47,683 nucleotides of DNA, taken from contig CAZWSE010000011.1 of the NCBI GenBank assembly GCA_964636575.1, forward strand, positions 1 to 47,683, read 5' to 3'. The notes below the pieces were generated by a model that saw only the letters and a list, made by a program, of their open reading frames with translations, ran no database searches and was not told the DNA's origin. This DNA comes from CAZWSE01 sp964636575 (GTDB lineage: Bacteria; Pseudomonadota; Alphaproteobacteria; Rhodobacterales; Rhodobacteraceae). The position numbers were made by a program, and so were the translations under genes. This document shows, one piece after another, positions 1-7,948 of the stretch (its first letter is position 1; every line of letters begins with the position of its first letter).

Positions 1-1
1 G

Positions 2-553
2 TCTGTGTCTGGTGCGGGCAAAGACGGCGCGGACGAGCTTTGGGATCAAACCAAGTCGATCTACAACCCGACCGACGACAAGCCACCGACAAAGTTTACC
101 AAGCAGATCGCGTTTAACGTGATCCCGCATATTGATGCTTTCATGGACAGTGGCGAGACCAAAGAAGAATGGAAAATGGTCGCTGAAACCAAAAAGATCG
201 TCGATACAAAGATCAAAGTGACGGCTACTTGCGTGCGCGTGCCTGTGTTTGTGGGCCACTCCGAAGCCGTCAATATCGAGTTTGAAGAGTTCCTCGACGA
301 AGACGAGGCCCGCGATATCTTGCGCGAAGCCCCGGGCATCATGGTCATCGATAAGCGCGAAGACGGCGGCTATGTCACGCCTGTTGAGTGCGTTGGTGAT
401 TTTGCCACCTTCATCAGCCGCATCCGGCAGGACAGCACGATTGAAAACGGTCTGAACCTGTGGTGCGTTTCTGACAACCTGCGCAAAGGTGCAGCACTGA
501 ACGCCATTCAGATCGCTGAAACGCTCGGGCGCGAAGTTCTCAAGAAAGGCTGA
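2..553 (+). CDS. asd: Aspartate-semialdehyde dehydrogenase, C-terminal part
   Basis: This is the 3' end (183 codons) of aspartate-semialdehyde dehydrogenase, which reduces L-aspartyl-4-phosphate to the semialdehyde at the branch to lysine/diaminopimelate, threonine and methionine. The reading frame is open to the window edge. The first residues read SVSGAGKDG, matching the family segment just after the catalytic cysteine, so the N-terminal NADPH-binding half and the cysteine lie outside. Visible family signatures are the substrate-binding region FNVIPHIDAF, the ETKKI helix with nearby VRVPVFVGHSEAV, and the C-terminal NLWCVSDNLRKGAALNAIQIAE. A hairpin at 588-611 follows the stop. Identification is firm; only completeness is lacking. 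Confidence 0.95.
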   Translation, partial: SVSGAGKDGADELWDQTKSIYNPTDDKPPTKFTKQIAFNVIPHIDAFMDSGETKEEWKMVAETKKIVDTKIKVTATCVRVPVFVGHSEAVNIEFEEFLDEDEARDILREAPGIMVIDKREDGGYVTPVECVGDFATFISRIRQDSTIENGLNLWCVSDNLRKGAALNAIQIAETLGREVLKKG

Positions 554-587
554 TCTCGCAGTTATTGCGCAGACCTTCACCAAGTTT

Positions 588-612
588 AGGGGCATCCATG
601 CGGGTGCCCCTT
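588..612 (+). terminator. Probable terminator hairpin after asd
   Basis: Positions 588-597 pair with 602-611 around an ATGC loop, giving a 10-bp stem with one G-T wobble. The stem starts 35 nt after the asd stop. The downstream T run is weak (TTGTGCATTT), so termination may be partial or Rho-assisted. Confidence 0.55.
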
Positions 613-670
613 GTGCATTTCGGGACGGTGCCCAATTGTAGTTGCACCTTGTAACCGGAGTGTTTTTGAA

Positions 671-2329
671 ATGCGTATGTTGTCCCTAACCGCCGTATCT
701 GCCCTGTCTTTGATCGCCTCTGGCGCGCTGGCCGGAGAGTTCGTTCTTGAAAGCACAGTCACCACCGCAACCGTCTATCCCCGCGGTGCTTTGGTTACAC
801 GGGTCGTCCCGTTCGCGCTTGAAGACGGCGCACATACGATCACAATCGCTGACCTGCCCACAGAGTTTTCGTTTGAGTCTCTGCGGGTGACGGTCGAAGG
901 CGCGCGATTGGGGGCCACCTCGTTTCGTAACAATTTTGTTCCCTCTCAGCCAGATCGCGACACTTCTGAAATCACAGCCGCCCGCGACAAGATCAAATCC
1001 ATAGAAGACCAGATACAATCGACGCTTGATGCCTCTGCCCGTGTGCGTCTGATCATGGATGCCTCACAGGCCCGCATCGCGTTTTTGAAACAGCTTGGCG
1101 CGTCTGATGACATGGCAAGTGCGTCTGCCGATACCCTGCGCGCATTGGTTCAGATGGTCGGTGAAGAAACGCTCGCCGCGCGTGAGGCTGCGTTTCAGGC
1201 GCAGCTTGAGGCGCGTGAGATTGACACCCAGCTGACGGATTTGCGCGAAGACTTGGCCAAGGCCCAGCAAGATTTGAACGCCTTGGTGCCCGAAGCTCAG
1301 GATCGCTCTGCCTTGACCTTGGCTGTCACCGCTCAAGGTGCGTCTACTGGCACTGTCACGCTTGAATATTACGACGACAACGCGATGTGGCGTCCCGCTT
1401 ATGACCTTCACCTGACCCGCGGTGATGACCCCAGCCTGCGGATCGACCGGATCGCCTATGTGGCCCAGAACACGGGCGAGAATTGGGATGATGTGCAGCT
1501 TGTCTTGTCCACGGTCACTCCGTCCGACCGAACAGAGCCAAGCCCCGTCCCTCAGCGCCCCGTCCGCATCGGTAAACCGCAGCCAGTGCCCATGAAACGG
1601 GTGCAGGCGGACAGCATGTCGGGCCGTCCCAACCCCGTACCCGAAGCACCAGTGATGATAGAAATGGCCGAAAGCGCCGCTGCCAACTTTGACGGGCCCG
1701 CGGTTACCTATGTGTATGACACGCCGATCTCGATGGCATCAGGGGCGGATGCAGGACGGATCATGCTTGGCGATTTGACCGCAAAGGTCGACATCTACGC
1801 CCATGCAGTTCCGGTCTATGATGCGACGGCCTTTATGATGGCCGAATTCACAAACACCAGCGGAGAGCGGATCCTGCCCGCAGATCAAGGGTTCCTCTAT
1901 ATAGACGAAGCTCTGATCGGGGTCAGCTACATCAATGAAATCGCAGCAGGTGAGACGACGGCGCTGTCCTTCGGGCCAATCCAAGGGGTGCAGATCAATC
2001 GAACCGTCACAGGGCGCAACGAAGGGGATCGCGGGATCATCTCGCGCAGCAATGAACAGACAGAAGGCACCCTGATCGAGGTCAAGAACCTAACTTCAGA
2101 AGACTGGGACATCCGGCTCTTTGACGCGGTGCCCTATTCAGAACAGGAAGATCTAGAGGTCGAATGGCAAGCAAACCCGCGCCCGACCAGCGTTGATGAC
2201 GACAACAGGCGTGGGGTTCTGCGGTGGGATTTCACGGTTGAGGCCGGAAACAGCCAAACGATTGAGACCTCAACTCAGCTCAAATGGCCAGACGGACAGG
2301 TTTTGCAGCAGCCAAGGGTGTTCCGATAA
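671..2329 (+). CDS. Secreted DUF4139 (mucoidy inhibitor MuiA-like) protein
   Basis: This gene encodes a 552-residue envelope protein of the DUF4140/DUF4139 family, sometimes called mucoidy inhibitor A family; its biochemical role is unknown. The start at 671 is chosen because it opens a clear Sec signal peptide (MRMLSLTAVSALSLIASGALA, cleavage near residue 21) and follows a CCGGAG ribosome site; an upstream in-frame extension would bury the signal. Residues about 25-120 form the DUF4140-like beta domain, with TTATVYPRGALVTR. Residues about 110-215 are helical and Ala/Gln/Glu-rich, a probable coiled coil. The rest is the DUF4139 domain, starting VTLEYYDDNAMWRPAYDLHL and ending with the LKWPDGQ strand. 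It stands alone, with hairpins or gaps on both sides. Confidence 0.8.
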   Translation: MRMLSLTAVSALSLIASGALAGEFVLESTVTTATVYPRGALVTRVVPFALEDGAHTITIADLPTEFSFESLRVTVEGARLGATSFRNNFVPSQPDRDTSEITAARDKIKSIEDQIQSTLDASARVRLIMDASQARIAFLKQLGASDDMASASADTLRALVQMVGEETLAAREAAFQAQLEAREIDTQLTDLREDLAKAQQDLNALVPEAQDRSALTLAVTAQGASTGTVTLEYYDDNAMWRPAYDLHLTRGDDPSLRIDRIAYVAQNTGENWDDVQLVLSTVTPSDRTEPSPVPQRPVRIGKPQPVPMKRVQADSMSGRPNPVPEAPVMIEMAESAAANFDGPAVTYVYDTPISMASGADAGRIMLGDLTAKVDIYAHAVPVYDATAFMMAEFTNTSGERILPADQGFLYIDEALIGVSYINEIAAGETTALSFGPIQGVQINRTVTGRNEGDRGIISRSNEQTEGTLIEVKNLTSEDWDIRLFDAVPYSEQEDLEVEWQANPRPTSVDDDNRRGVLRWDFTVEAGNSQTIETSTQLKWPDGQVLQQPRVFR

Positions 2330-2544
2330 CAGGCAAAACAGCGATTCGGTGAACCTCTGTGCCTGTATCCAACTGGCCTGAGTCGTTTCCAATTTAGAAA
2401 CATAATCACGAAATCGAGAGAATCTTTGTGCATTTCCCCTTAAAGATGGGCGAAAATCCCCCATATAGAGGCAATAAAGTGGCAAAGCCCCACAACATGT
2501 GGCAATTGTGTGGCGTGAGGGGCTTGCAAATGAGGACCAGTAAT

Positions 2545-3294
2545 ATGCGTAACAAGTTATCAGTGATCATGACGGCAGCAGTTCTTGCCGTTGGTGCATC
2601 AGCAGCCTCTGCGGCCTCTGTTGTACAAGAATGGACAGCAACATCGGCAGTTGGCTCCGGTTCGGACCACAGCCTGTGGATCAGCACAGGGCTCGGAAAC
2701 GGGGTCGGCAAAGACTTCGATTTCGTACCAGGTGGTGCGTTCAGAATGTTCGACGACGGGACAGGTACACTGACCGGCAACGTCGAATCCCAGAATAATG
2801 CCGGATCTGGCTTCGCAGTCTCTTTTGACTACGACAGCGATTTCTCGGGCAACACCGTAACCAACCCTGTTTTCAAATCTGAAAACGGTTCGGTCGAAAC
2901 AGCAGATACCTTCTACATGGATATGGAAGGCGGATCGCTAACAGGATTTGGTCTGCTCGCAGGCTTGAACCTGAACGTGTCGCGCATGCCAGCCGATGGC
3001 CGCTTCGCAACCCAGATCGGGTCGGGAACAGCGACTGAAAACGGTGCAAACAACAAGAACAACGAATTTGGCCTGGCCAACTGGTTCTTCATCACCATCG
3101 ACGGAACGCCAACCTGCGCGATCTGTTCGAACAACTCGGTGCTGGCATCCTTGTCGTCCAAGTTCGGCGGTGTTCAAGGCGACATCAACTTGAACCTGAC
3201 ACCTTCGCCAGTTCCATTGCCAGCCAGCGGTCTGCTGCTTTTGGCAGCGGCAGGCGGGCTGACAGGGCTGCGTCGCCGCAAGTCCAAAGCCTAA
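2545..3294 (+). CDS. VPLPA-CTERM sorting-domain surface protein
   Basis: A 249-residue exported protein of unknown function carrying both ends expected of an exosortase substrate. The N-terminal signal peptide is MRNKLSVIMTAAVLAVGASAASA. The C-terminus has the tripartite tag: PSPVPLPAS motif, hydrophobic helix GLLLLAAAGGLTGL, then the basic end RRRKSKA. The VPLPA-CTERM class is known from Rhodobacterales and is thought to be processed by a dedicated exosortase (XrtD type), which is not in this window. The mature part is acidic, glycine- and asparagine-rich, with two nearby cysteines (CAIC) near residue 200. The start at 2545 follows GAGGA with 8 nt spacing; an in-frame ATG at 2530 is a weaker alternative. 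A strong terminator follows. Confidence 0.85.
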   Translation: MRNKLSVIMTAAVLAVGASAASAASVVQEWTATSAVGSGSDHSLWISTGLGNGVGKDFDFVPGGAFRMFDDGTGTLTGNVESQNNAGSGFAVSFDYDSDFSGNTVTNPVFKSENGSVETADTFYMDMEGGSLTGFGLLAGLNLNVSRMPADGRFATQIGSGTATENGANNKNNEFGLANWFFITIDGTPTCAICSNNSVLASLSSKFGGVQGDINLNLTPSPVPLPASGLLLLAAAGGLTGLRRRKSKA

Positions 3295-3320
3295 GACATA
3301 CAAGACTTCACTCGTCTTGA

Positions 3321-3352
3321 AAGGCGGTCTCTGATCCAGAGGCCGCCTTTTT
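3321..3352 (+). terminator. Rho-independent terminator of the VPLPA-CTERM gene
   Basis: AAGGCGG at 3321-3327 and CTCTG at 3329-3333 pair with CAGAG and CCGCCTT at 3337-3349 around a 3-nt loop, followed by a T run. A smaller hairpin (CAAGAC at 3301-3306 with GTCTTG at 3314-3319) precedes it. It lies 26 nt after the stop codon. Confidence 0.9.
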
Positions 3353-3532
3353 CTATGGATGCCGCTGTTCCACGGTTGTCTCTGTTTTAAGCACAATGCC
3401 GGCAATTGAAGATGATTGTTGATACATAATTACAATACCACCCAACATAACGTAATTTTATTGCTTTTCGTTCTTTTTTTCGGCATGATTGTGCGTGTTA
3501 ATTTGTGTGACCAGTTACCGAAAGTATGTGTG

Positions 3533-3898
3533 ATGTTGTACCAACCGGAAATCGACCAAGACGCGCAACCCGTCCACTCGGGCGACAACCTGGCCCACTG
3601 GCGGGCGCCTTCCACAGGAAACCGTCTGGACTGTGAAACAGGGATCCTCTTGCGCCGCACCCTTCATTCAGAATTCGAAACGGCAAGCTGCTGGGCATCG
3701 CTTCAGGATGGGCTGAAATCGCGTGGCTTTGCGCTCGGGTTTCGGGAAGGTCGGTTGATGCTGACAGACATCAATGCAGAACAGTTTATCTGCTCCTGCC
3801 GCTTTCTGGGCTGGCCTTTGGCAGACCTTGCAGCACGGTTCGGTAAACTGCGCGCGCGCGCAGACACGGGCACCGATCGCGGTCAGATCATCTGCTAA
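3533..3898 (+). CDS. Hypothetical protein
   Basis: A 121-residue protein I do not recognise. It has no signal peptide or membrane segment from this start. Its composition is polar with three cysteines in the second half (SCWASL, FICSCRFLGW) and a basic C-terminal helix. The ATG at 3533 is preferred because the preceding 110 bases are markedly T-rich and look like a promoter region rather than coding DNA. A TTG at 3416 would add a short hydrophobic stretch (LLLFVLFFGMIV), so a membrane-anchored longer form cannot be excluded. No good ribosome site precedes either start. It ends 4 nt inside the converging sbtB gene. Confidence 0.55.
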   Translation: MLYQPEIDQDAQPVHSGDNLAHWRAPSTGNRLDCETGILLRRTLHSEFETASCWASLQDGLKSRGFALGFREGRLMLTDINAEQFICSCRFLGWPLADLAARFGKLRARADTGTDRGQIIC

Positions 3899-4206
3899 AA
3901 CCGCTCCGCGCGTAGAACATCGCAGTCGGTCACACTAACGACGCCGATATGTGTTTGAACAACCGCAAAGGCCGCTTCCAGTAAATCATCAAGCCGTTCG
4001 GGCCGGATGATACAAATCACCTGCACCATGCCAGCGGCACGGCTGACCTGACCTTCGCGGTTCCAAGCGCCTGATCGGCCTGACCCACCCAAGACGGGCA
4101 AGATCGTATAGCCCGTCACACCTGCCTCGGTCAGCGCATCCGTCAATCTGCGCGACATGACCGCTTCAATCGTGATCTCAACGCGTTTTGCTTGATGTGT
4201 TTTCAT
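3895..4206 (-). CDS. sbtB: SbtB-like PII-family regulator
   Basis: A 103-residue PII-like protein: a first strand VEITIEAV, the PII-type core LTDALTEAGVTGYTILPVLGGSGRSG, a T-loop-like stretch rich in Gly/Arg, and the terminal strand-helix unit VVQTHIGVVSVTDCDVL. In cyanobacteria SbtB binds adenyl nucleotides (cAMP, AMP, ATP) and binds and inhibits the bicarbonate transporter SbtA. Here it lies directly downstream of sbtA with a 4-nt gap. Its ribosome site (GGAGG, 8 nt before ATG) overlaps the end of sbtA, so the two are almost certainly co-translated. Classical GlnB features such as the uridylylated T-loop tyrosine are not evident, supporting the SbtB subgroup. Function is inferred from neighbourhood plus fold. 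Confidence 0.8.
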   Translation of the reverse strand: MKTHQAKRVEITIEAVMSRRLTDALTEAGVTGYTILPVLGGSGRSGAWNREGQVSRAAGMVQVICIIRPERLDDLLEAAFAVVQTHIGVVSVTDCDVLRAERF

Positions 4207-4210
4207 GGGG

Positions 4211-5188
4211 TCAGCCTCCTGTCAGCGCGCTGGCGATTGCCACGTAAACGGGCAGCCCAATGGTCAGGTTAAACGGAAATGTCACGCCCAGCGACAGGGT
4301 CAGATAGACAGAAGGGTTCGCCTCGGGCAAGGCCACACGCATCGCGGCAGGCACAGCGATATAAGATGCACTGGCCGACAGCACCATCATCAGCGCCACG
4401 CCCCCCGTCGACAGCCCCAACAACATTCCCGCACCCAAGCCAAATAGGCTTCCGATAAGCGGCATCAGTATCCCAAAGGCCAGCACGCCCGGCTTCAAAA
4501 CGCCACTGCCTCCGCGCAGGCCGCGTCCGGCGACCAGCCCCATATCCAGTAAAAAGAGACACAAAACGCCCTTAAACGGGGACACAATGAAAGAACTGAT
4601 CTCCTTCAGCCCCTCCTCACCGGTTGCCCAGCCAATCGCGAAAGACCCGACCAACAACACAATAGACCCGTTCAGCAAAATCTCACGCCACAGGTCTGAA
4701 TCCATCTTTTGCTCGCCCCCGCCGCGTGAAATCAACCACAAGGCAGACAGGATCGCAGGAGCCTCCATCGCTGCGGCCACGGCCACCATGAACCCTTCGT
4801 ATTCGATGCCGCTGCTTTGCAAAACAGAGGTACCGGCCACAAAAGTCACAATGGAAATCGACCCGTAGTGGGCAGCGACAGCCGCAGCATCTACGCGGCT
4901 CAGGCTGGTGAGAATGTTCAACAGGACAAAGGCGATGAAAGGCAGCAAGGCCGACAAGATAACCCCTGCGACCAGAGACAATCCAAGCGTCAGATCAATC
5001 CCGTGTGCCGCCACACTGACCCCGCCCTTAAACCCAATGGCAAACAGCAGGTAGAGCGACATCGCCTTGGCCGCTGCTTCGGGAAAGTTCAGATCAGACC
5101 GTGCAACCGACGCGGCCACACCCAACGCAAAGCACAGGATAATCGGCGAAAGCAGATTGTCCGCGGCGAGGCTTAACATCTGTTCCAA
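4211..5188 (-). CDS. sbtA: Sodium-dependent bicarbonate transporter SbtA
   Basis: A 325-residue inner-membrane protein of the SbtA (DUF897) family, Na+/HCO3- symporters best known from cyanobacterial carbon concentration. About ten hydrophobic helices are apparent, in two halves separated by a polar stretch near residues 155-170 (SRGGGEQKMDSD). The family motif AAHYGSISIVTFVAG is near residue 105-120, with a related segment ALMMVLSASASYIAVPAAMR in the second half. The start is probably TTG at 5188: an AAAGGA ribosome site lies 6 nt upstream, whereas the ATG at 5179 would be about 15 nt away. It is transcribed with sbtB and has its own candidate promoter at 5235-5262, downstream of a carbonic anhydrase gene in the same direction. 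Confidence 0.88.
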   Translation of the reverse strand: MEQMLSLAADNLLSPIILCFALGVAASVARSDLNFPEAAAKAMSLYLLFAIGFKGGVSVAAHGIDLTLGLSLVAGVILSALLPFIAFVLLNILTSLSRVDAAAVAAHYGSISIVTFVAGTSVLQSSGIEYEGFMVAVAAAMEAPAILSALWLISRGGGEQKMDSDLWREILLNGSIVLLVGSFAIGWATGEEGLKEISSFIVSPFKGVLCLFLLDMGLVAGRGLRGGSGVLKPGVLAFGILMPLIGSLFGLGAGMLLGLSTGGVALMMVLSASASYIAVPAAMRVALPEANPSVYLTLSLGVTFPFNLTIGLPVYVAIASALTGG

Positions 5189-5234
5189 GGTCAGTCCTTT
5201 CGGTCAGCGACGTGTCTGTTCGGGCTTAGTTTAG

Positions 5235-5262
5235 ATAATAGAACGCTCGTTCAGTTCATCAA
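5235..5262 (-). promoter_or_regulatory. Candidate sigma70 promoter of sbtAB with embedded inverted repeat
   Basis: Read on the minus strand, TTGATG (5262-5257), a 16-nt spacer and TATTAT (5240-5235) resemble a housekeeping promoter about 50 nt upstream of the sbtA start. The spacer contains GAACGCTCGTTC (5241-5252), an inverted repeat with 5-nt arms, placed where a repressor would block RNA polymerase. The regulator is unknown. Confidence 0.5.
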
Positions 5263-5275
5263 GAGAAGACCCGCA

Positions 5276-5296
5276 AGGTGCGTCAATATCGCACCT
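5276..5296 (-). terminator. Hairpin at the end of the carbonic anhydrase gene
   Basis: AGGTGCG (5276-5282) and CGCACCT (5290-5296) form a perfect 7-bp stem with a 7-nt loop overlapping the carbonic anhydrase stop codon. There is no clear U run, so it may act as an attenuator or mRNA-stabilising hairpin between the carbonic anhydrase and sbtAB rather than a full terminator. Confidence 0.4.
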
Positions 5297-5945
5297 AGAC
5301 GGCTGTGAAACTCTCCGTCGGGTGGTCATAGACCTGTAACCCGCCTTCTCCGATATCCAGCCAAAGACCATGCAGGCTCAACTGCCCTTCCTCGATCTGC
5401 TTGGCAATAAACGGAAAGCTCATCAGGTTTTCCAGCGACACCAGAACCGACTGTTTTTCAAGCGTCTCCGCCTGCACCTTCTTGTCCGCGATCTCGGCAA
5501 CGGCAGGGTAGCTTGGCTTCAGGATATCCATCCAGCGACCGACAAAACTGTCCTTTGCTTCCAGCGCGGGGGCCTCGCCTTTGCACATATCAATACAGCC
5601 CTGAACGCCGCCACAGCTTGAATGGCCCATCACGATCACATGGGCGACCTTGAGAACGTTGACCGCATATTCCACCGCCGCAGAGGTGCCGTGCTGTCCG
5701 CCATCTGGCTCGTAGGGCGGTACAAGGTTGGCGATGTTGCGATGGATGAAGAATTCACCCTGATCCGCCCCGAAGATAGAGGTCACATGCACACGGCTGT
5801 CACAACACGAAATAACCATCGCGCGGGGGTTCTGCCCTTCCGAGGCAAGGCGACGGTACCAGGCCTGATTGTCATCATAAGTGGTCGCGCGCCAGCCTTG
5901 GTATCGTTTGACCAAATAGCCGGGCAAAGGTTTTGCAAGGTGCAT
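5295..5945 (-). CDS. Beta-class carbonic anhydrase
   Basis: A 216-residue zinc enzyme interconverting CO2 and bicarbonate. The beta-class ligand and catalytic motifs are intact: CCDSRV (Cys, and the Asp-Arg dyad) near residue 43-48 and GHSSCGG (His and Cys zinc ligands) near residue 107-113. Length is normal for the bacterial beta class. The start at 5945 follows AGAGGA by 6 nt; an in-frame extension to 6002 has no ribosome site and an atypical N-terminus. Together with sbtA and sbtB just downstream on the same strand it suggests an inorganic carbon uptake and interconversion module. No signal peptide, so cytoplasmic. Confidence 0.93.
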   Translation of the reverse strand: MHLAKPLPGYLVKRYQGWRATTYDDNQAWYRRLASEGQNPRAMVISCCDSRVHVTSIFGADQGEFFIHRNIANLVPPYEPDGGQHGTSAAVEYAVNVLKVAHVIVMGHSSCGGVQGCIDMCKGEAPALEAKDSFVGRWMDILKPSYPAVAEIADKKVQAETLEKQSVLVSLENLMSFPFIAKQIEEGQLSLHGLWLDIGEGGLQVYDHPTESFTAV

Positions 5946-6113
5946 GACATGTCCTCTCGTCTCAGCGCCGCTTCGGCGCGGGTTGGCGTCCTTTAAGCCC
6001 AATTCAACTCAATTTCGAGCGAAAAGGCGTTTGAGCAGAAACCTTTTCCCAACTGATGCAGGTGCATAAGCGTGCTGGCTGTGGGTGCAGCCTCAAACAC
6101 AAAGGTGAGTGGT

Positions 6114-6494
6114 ATGGAAAACGTATTAGTATTGAAACCCAAAGACGGGGTTCGTGTAGATCAAGAAAAGCTGACATCGCTTTACATGCAGCTGGGCGAG
6201 GCCGCGGCCGAAGACGTCATCTGTCGCGCGATGGAAGAACTGGCCGTGCGGCTGTCCCATTGCGAACGGCTGTACCGCGAAGACAAATCCGATGAACTGC
6301 GCAAAAGCGCGCGGTCGCTGACGGCCATTGCAGACCAAATCGGGATGGGGCTTCTGGCCCAAGTGGCCGTGGACGTGACCCGCGCCATCGACGACGGGGA
6401 CCGCACCGCACAGGCCGCAACCCTATCGCGGTTGCTGCGCATCGGTGAAAATTCCTTGACGGCAATCTGGGATTTGCAGGACCTTTCTGTCTGA
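6114..6494 (+). CDS. Small helical protein resembling an HPt domain without the phospho-histidine
   Basis: A 126-residue, almost wholly helical protein. The central segment SLTAIADQIGMGLLAQVAVDV aligns by eye with the histidine-phosphotransfer (HPt) pattern H-x-L-K-G-x-x-x-x-I-G, but the position of the phosphorylated histidine is an arginine and K-G is T-A. It could be a degenerate HPt-like adaptor or an unrelated helical bundle. ATG at 6114 has a good ribosome site (AGGTGAG, 5 nt). It lies 68 nt upstream of the leucyl aminopeptidase on the same strand and diverges from the carbonic anhydrase. I do not know an assigned function. Confidence 0.7.
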   Translation: MENVLVLKPKDGVRVDQEKLTSLYMQLGEAAAEDVICRAMEELAVRLSHCERLYREDKSDELRKSARSLTAIADQIGMGLLAQVAVDVTRAIDDGDRTAQAATLSRLLRIGENSLTAIWDLQDLSV

Positions 6495-6562
6495 TCACGC
6501 TTGCGGCTCATGCCAATGCAGGTAGGCTCACGGGGCTGTAACAGTCCCCGAAAGGCCGCGTG

Positions 6563-7948
6563 ATGACCCTAAGCTTTGCGAACTCCAACAGAGATGCGAT
6601 CCCGCTCGATGTGATCGACAGCGACACATTGAACGACTGGCTGTCACAGCAGCCGGACGTGGCGCAAAACTGGGTGCGGACGAATGGCTTCAAAGGCAAA
6701 ATCGGGGATACGCTGATCCTGCCGGATATGGCAGGCAATGCAACACAGGCCCTGCTCGGATACGGAACCGCCAATACAAGGGCGCGGGGCCGGTTCCATC
6801 TGGCGGCAGGGGCCGCAAAACTGCCCAAAGGCACCTACCAAATCCAGTCCGGCCTGCCGGATGACATGGCCGAACAAGAGGCGCTCGGGTGGTTGCTGGC
6901 AGGATACAGGTTTGACCGCTACGCCACACAATCCGACATGGCAGCTCAACTGATCGCGCCCGATCAAATCGATGCAAAACGGGTTGAGGTCATGGCCAAC
7001 GCAGAGGCACTGACACGCACTCTCATCAACACACCCGCGTCCGATATGGGACCACCCGATCTGGAAACCGCAGCAAGCGATCTGGCCAAACAGCACAAAG
7101 CCAAAATCAAAGTCATAACAGGCGATGCCCTGCTCAAACAAAACCTGCCCTTGATCCACACAGTCGGACGCGCCGCAGACAGGGCACCACGGCTGATCGA
7201 CATGCACTGGGGCAAAGCAGGGCCAAAACTGACGCTTGTGGGCAAAGGGGTCTGCTTTGACACAGGCGGGCTGAACCTGAAACCGGGAAGCTCCATGGGG
7301 CTGATGAAGAAAGACATGGGCGGGGCCGCAGCGGTGCTGGGGCTTGCACATATGATCATGGGGCTGGGGCTGAACCTGCAACTCAGGGTGCTCATACCAG
7401 CGGTCGAAAACTCAGTGGCAGGCAATGCATTTCGCCCGCAAGACATCCTGACCTCTCGCAAGGGCCTAACGGTTGAAATCAACAACACAGACGCAGAAGG
7501 CAGACTGGTGCTGGCAGATGCATTGACCCTGGCAGACGAAGACGGCGCCGATATGATCATCTCAATGGCGACGCTTACGGGGGCAGCGCGGGTGGCGGTC
7601 GGGCCTGATCTGGCACCTTTTTACACAGATGACGAAGACGTCGCACAAGCGCTTCAGTCAGCAGCATCGCCAATGGCCGATCCGGTCTGGCGGATGCCCT
7701 TTCACACACCCTATGAAAAGATGATCGAGCCAGGGATAGCCGATCTGGATAACGCGCCCGCAGGCGGGTTCGCAGGGTCAATCACTGCAGCACTCTTTCT
7801 CAAGCGGTTCGTTACAGACAGCCCGCGCTACACGCACTTTGACATATACGGATGGCAACCCAGCCCAGCGCCGGCGCGGCCAAAAGGCGGGGCAGGACAA
7901 GGCATGCGGGCGGTTCTCAAAGCACTCTCGGATGTCTTGGACATATGA
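6563..7948 (+). CDS. M17 leucyl aminopeptidase family protein
   Basis: A 461-residue cytosolic metallopeptidase that removes N-terminal residues from peptides. The C-terminal catalytic domain carries the two-metal site and active lysine in VGKGVCFDTGGLNLKP with MKKDMGGAAA, and the M17 signature NTDAEGRLVLADAL around residue 310-323. The N-terminal domain is divergent, as usual. ATG at 6563 is used; a GTG directly before it at 6560 is equally possible. The stop overlaps the start of the next gene (ATGA), so aminopeptidase and NlpC/P60 hydrolase are translationally coupled, which suggests shared work on cell-wall-derived or general peptides. Whether it is PepA- or PepB-like cannot be settled by eye. 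Confidence 0.92.
   Translation: MTLSFANSNRDAIPLDVIDSDTLNDWLSQQPDVAQNWVRTNGFKGKIGDTLILPDMAGNATQALLGYGTANTRARGRFHLAAGAAKLPKGTYQIQSGLPDDMAEQEALGWLLAGYRFDRYATQSDMAAQLIAPDQIDAKRVEVMANAEALTRTLINTPASDMGPPDLETAASDLAKQHKAKIKVITGDALLKQNLPLIHTVGRAADRAPRLIDMHWGKAGPKLTLVGKGVCFDTGGLNLKPGSSMGLMKKDMGGAAAVLGLAHMIMGLGLNLQLRVLIPAVENSVAGNAFRPQDILTSRKGLTVEINNTDAEGRLVLADALTLADEDGADMIISMATLTGAARVAVGPDLAPFYTDDEDVAQALQSAASPMADPVWRMPFHTPYEKMIEPGIADLDNAPAGGFAGSITAALFLKRFVTDSPRYTHFDIYGWQPSPAPARPKGGAGQGMRAVLKALSDVLDI

Noticed and set aside
2500..2515. Possible sigma54 promoter before the VPLPA-CTERM gene (GG and GC with 10-nt spacing)
   Set aside because: Only the GG, GC and part of the first element match; the TTGC half is poor and several similar GTGGC strings occur nearby, so it is not distinguishable from chance.
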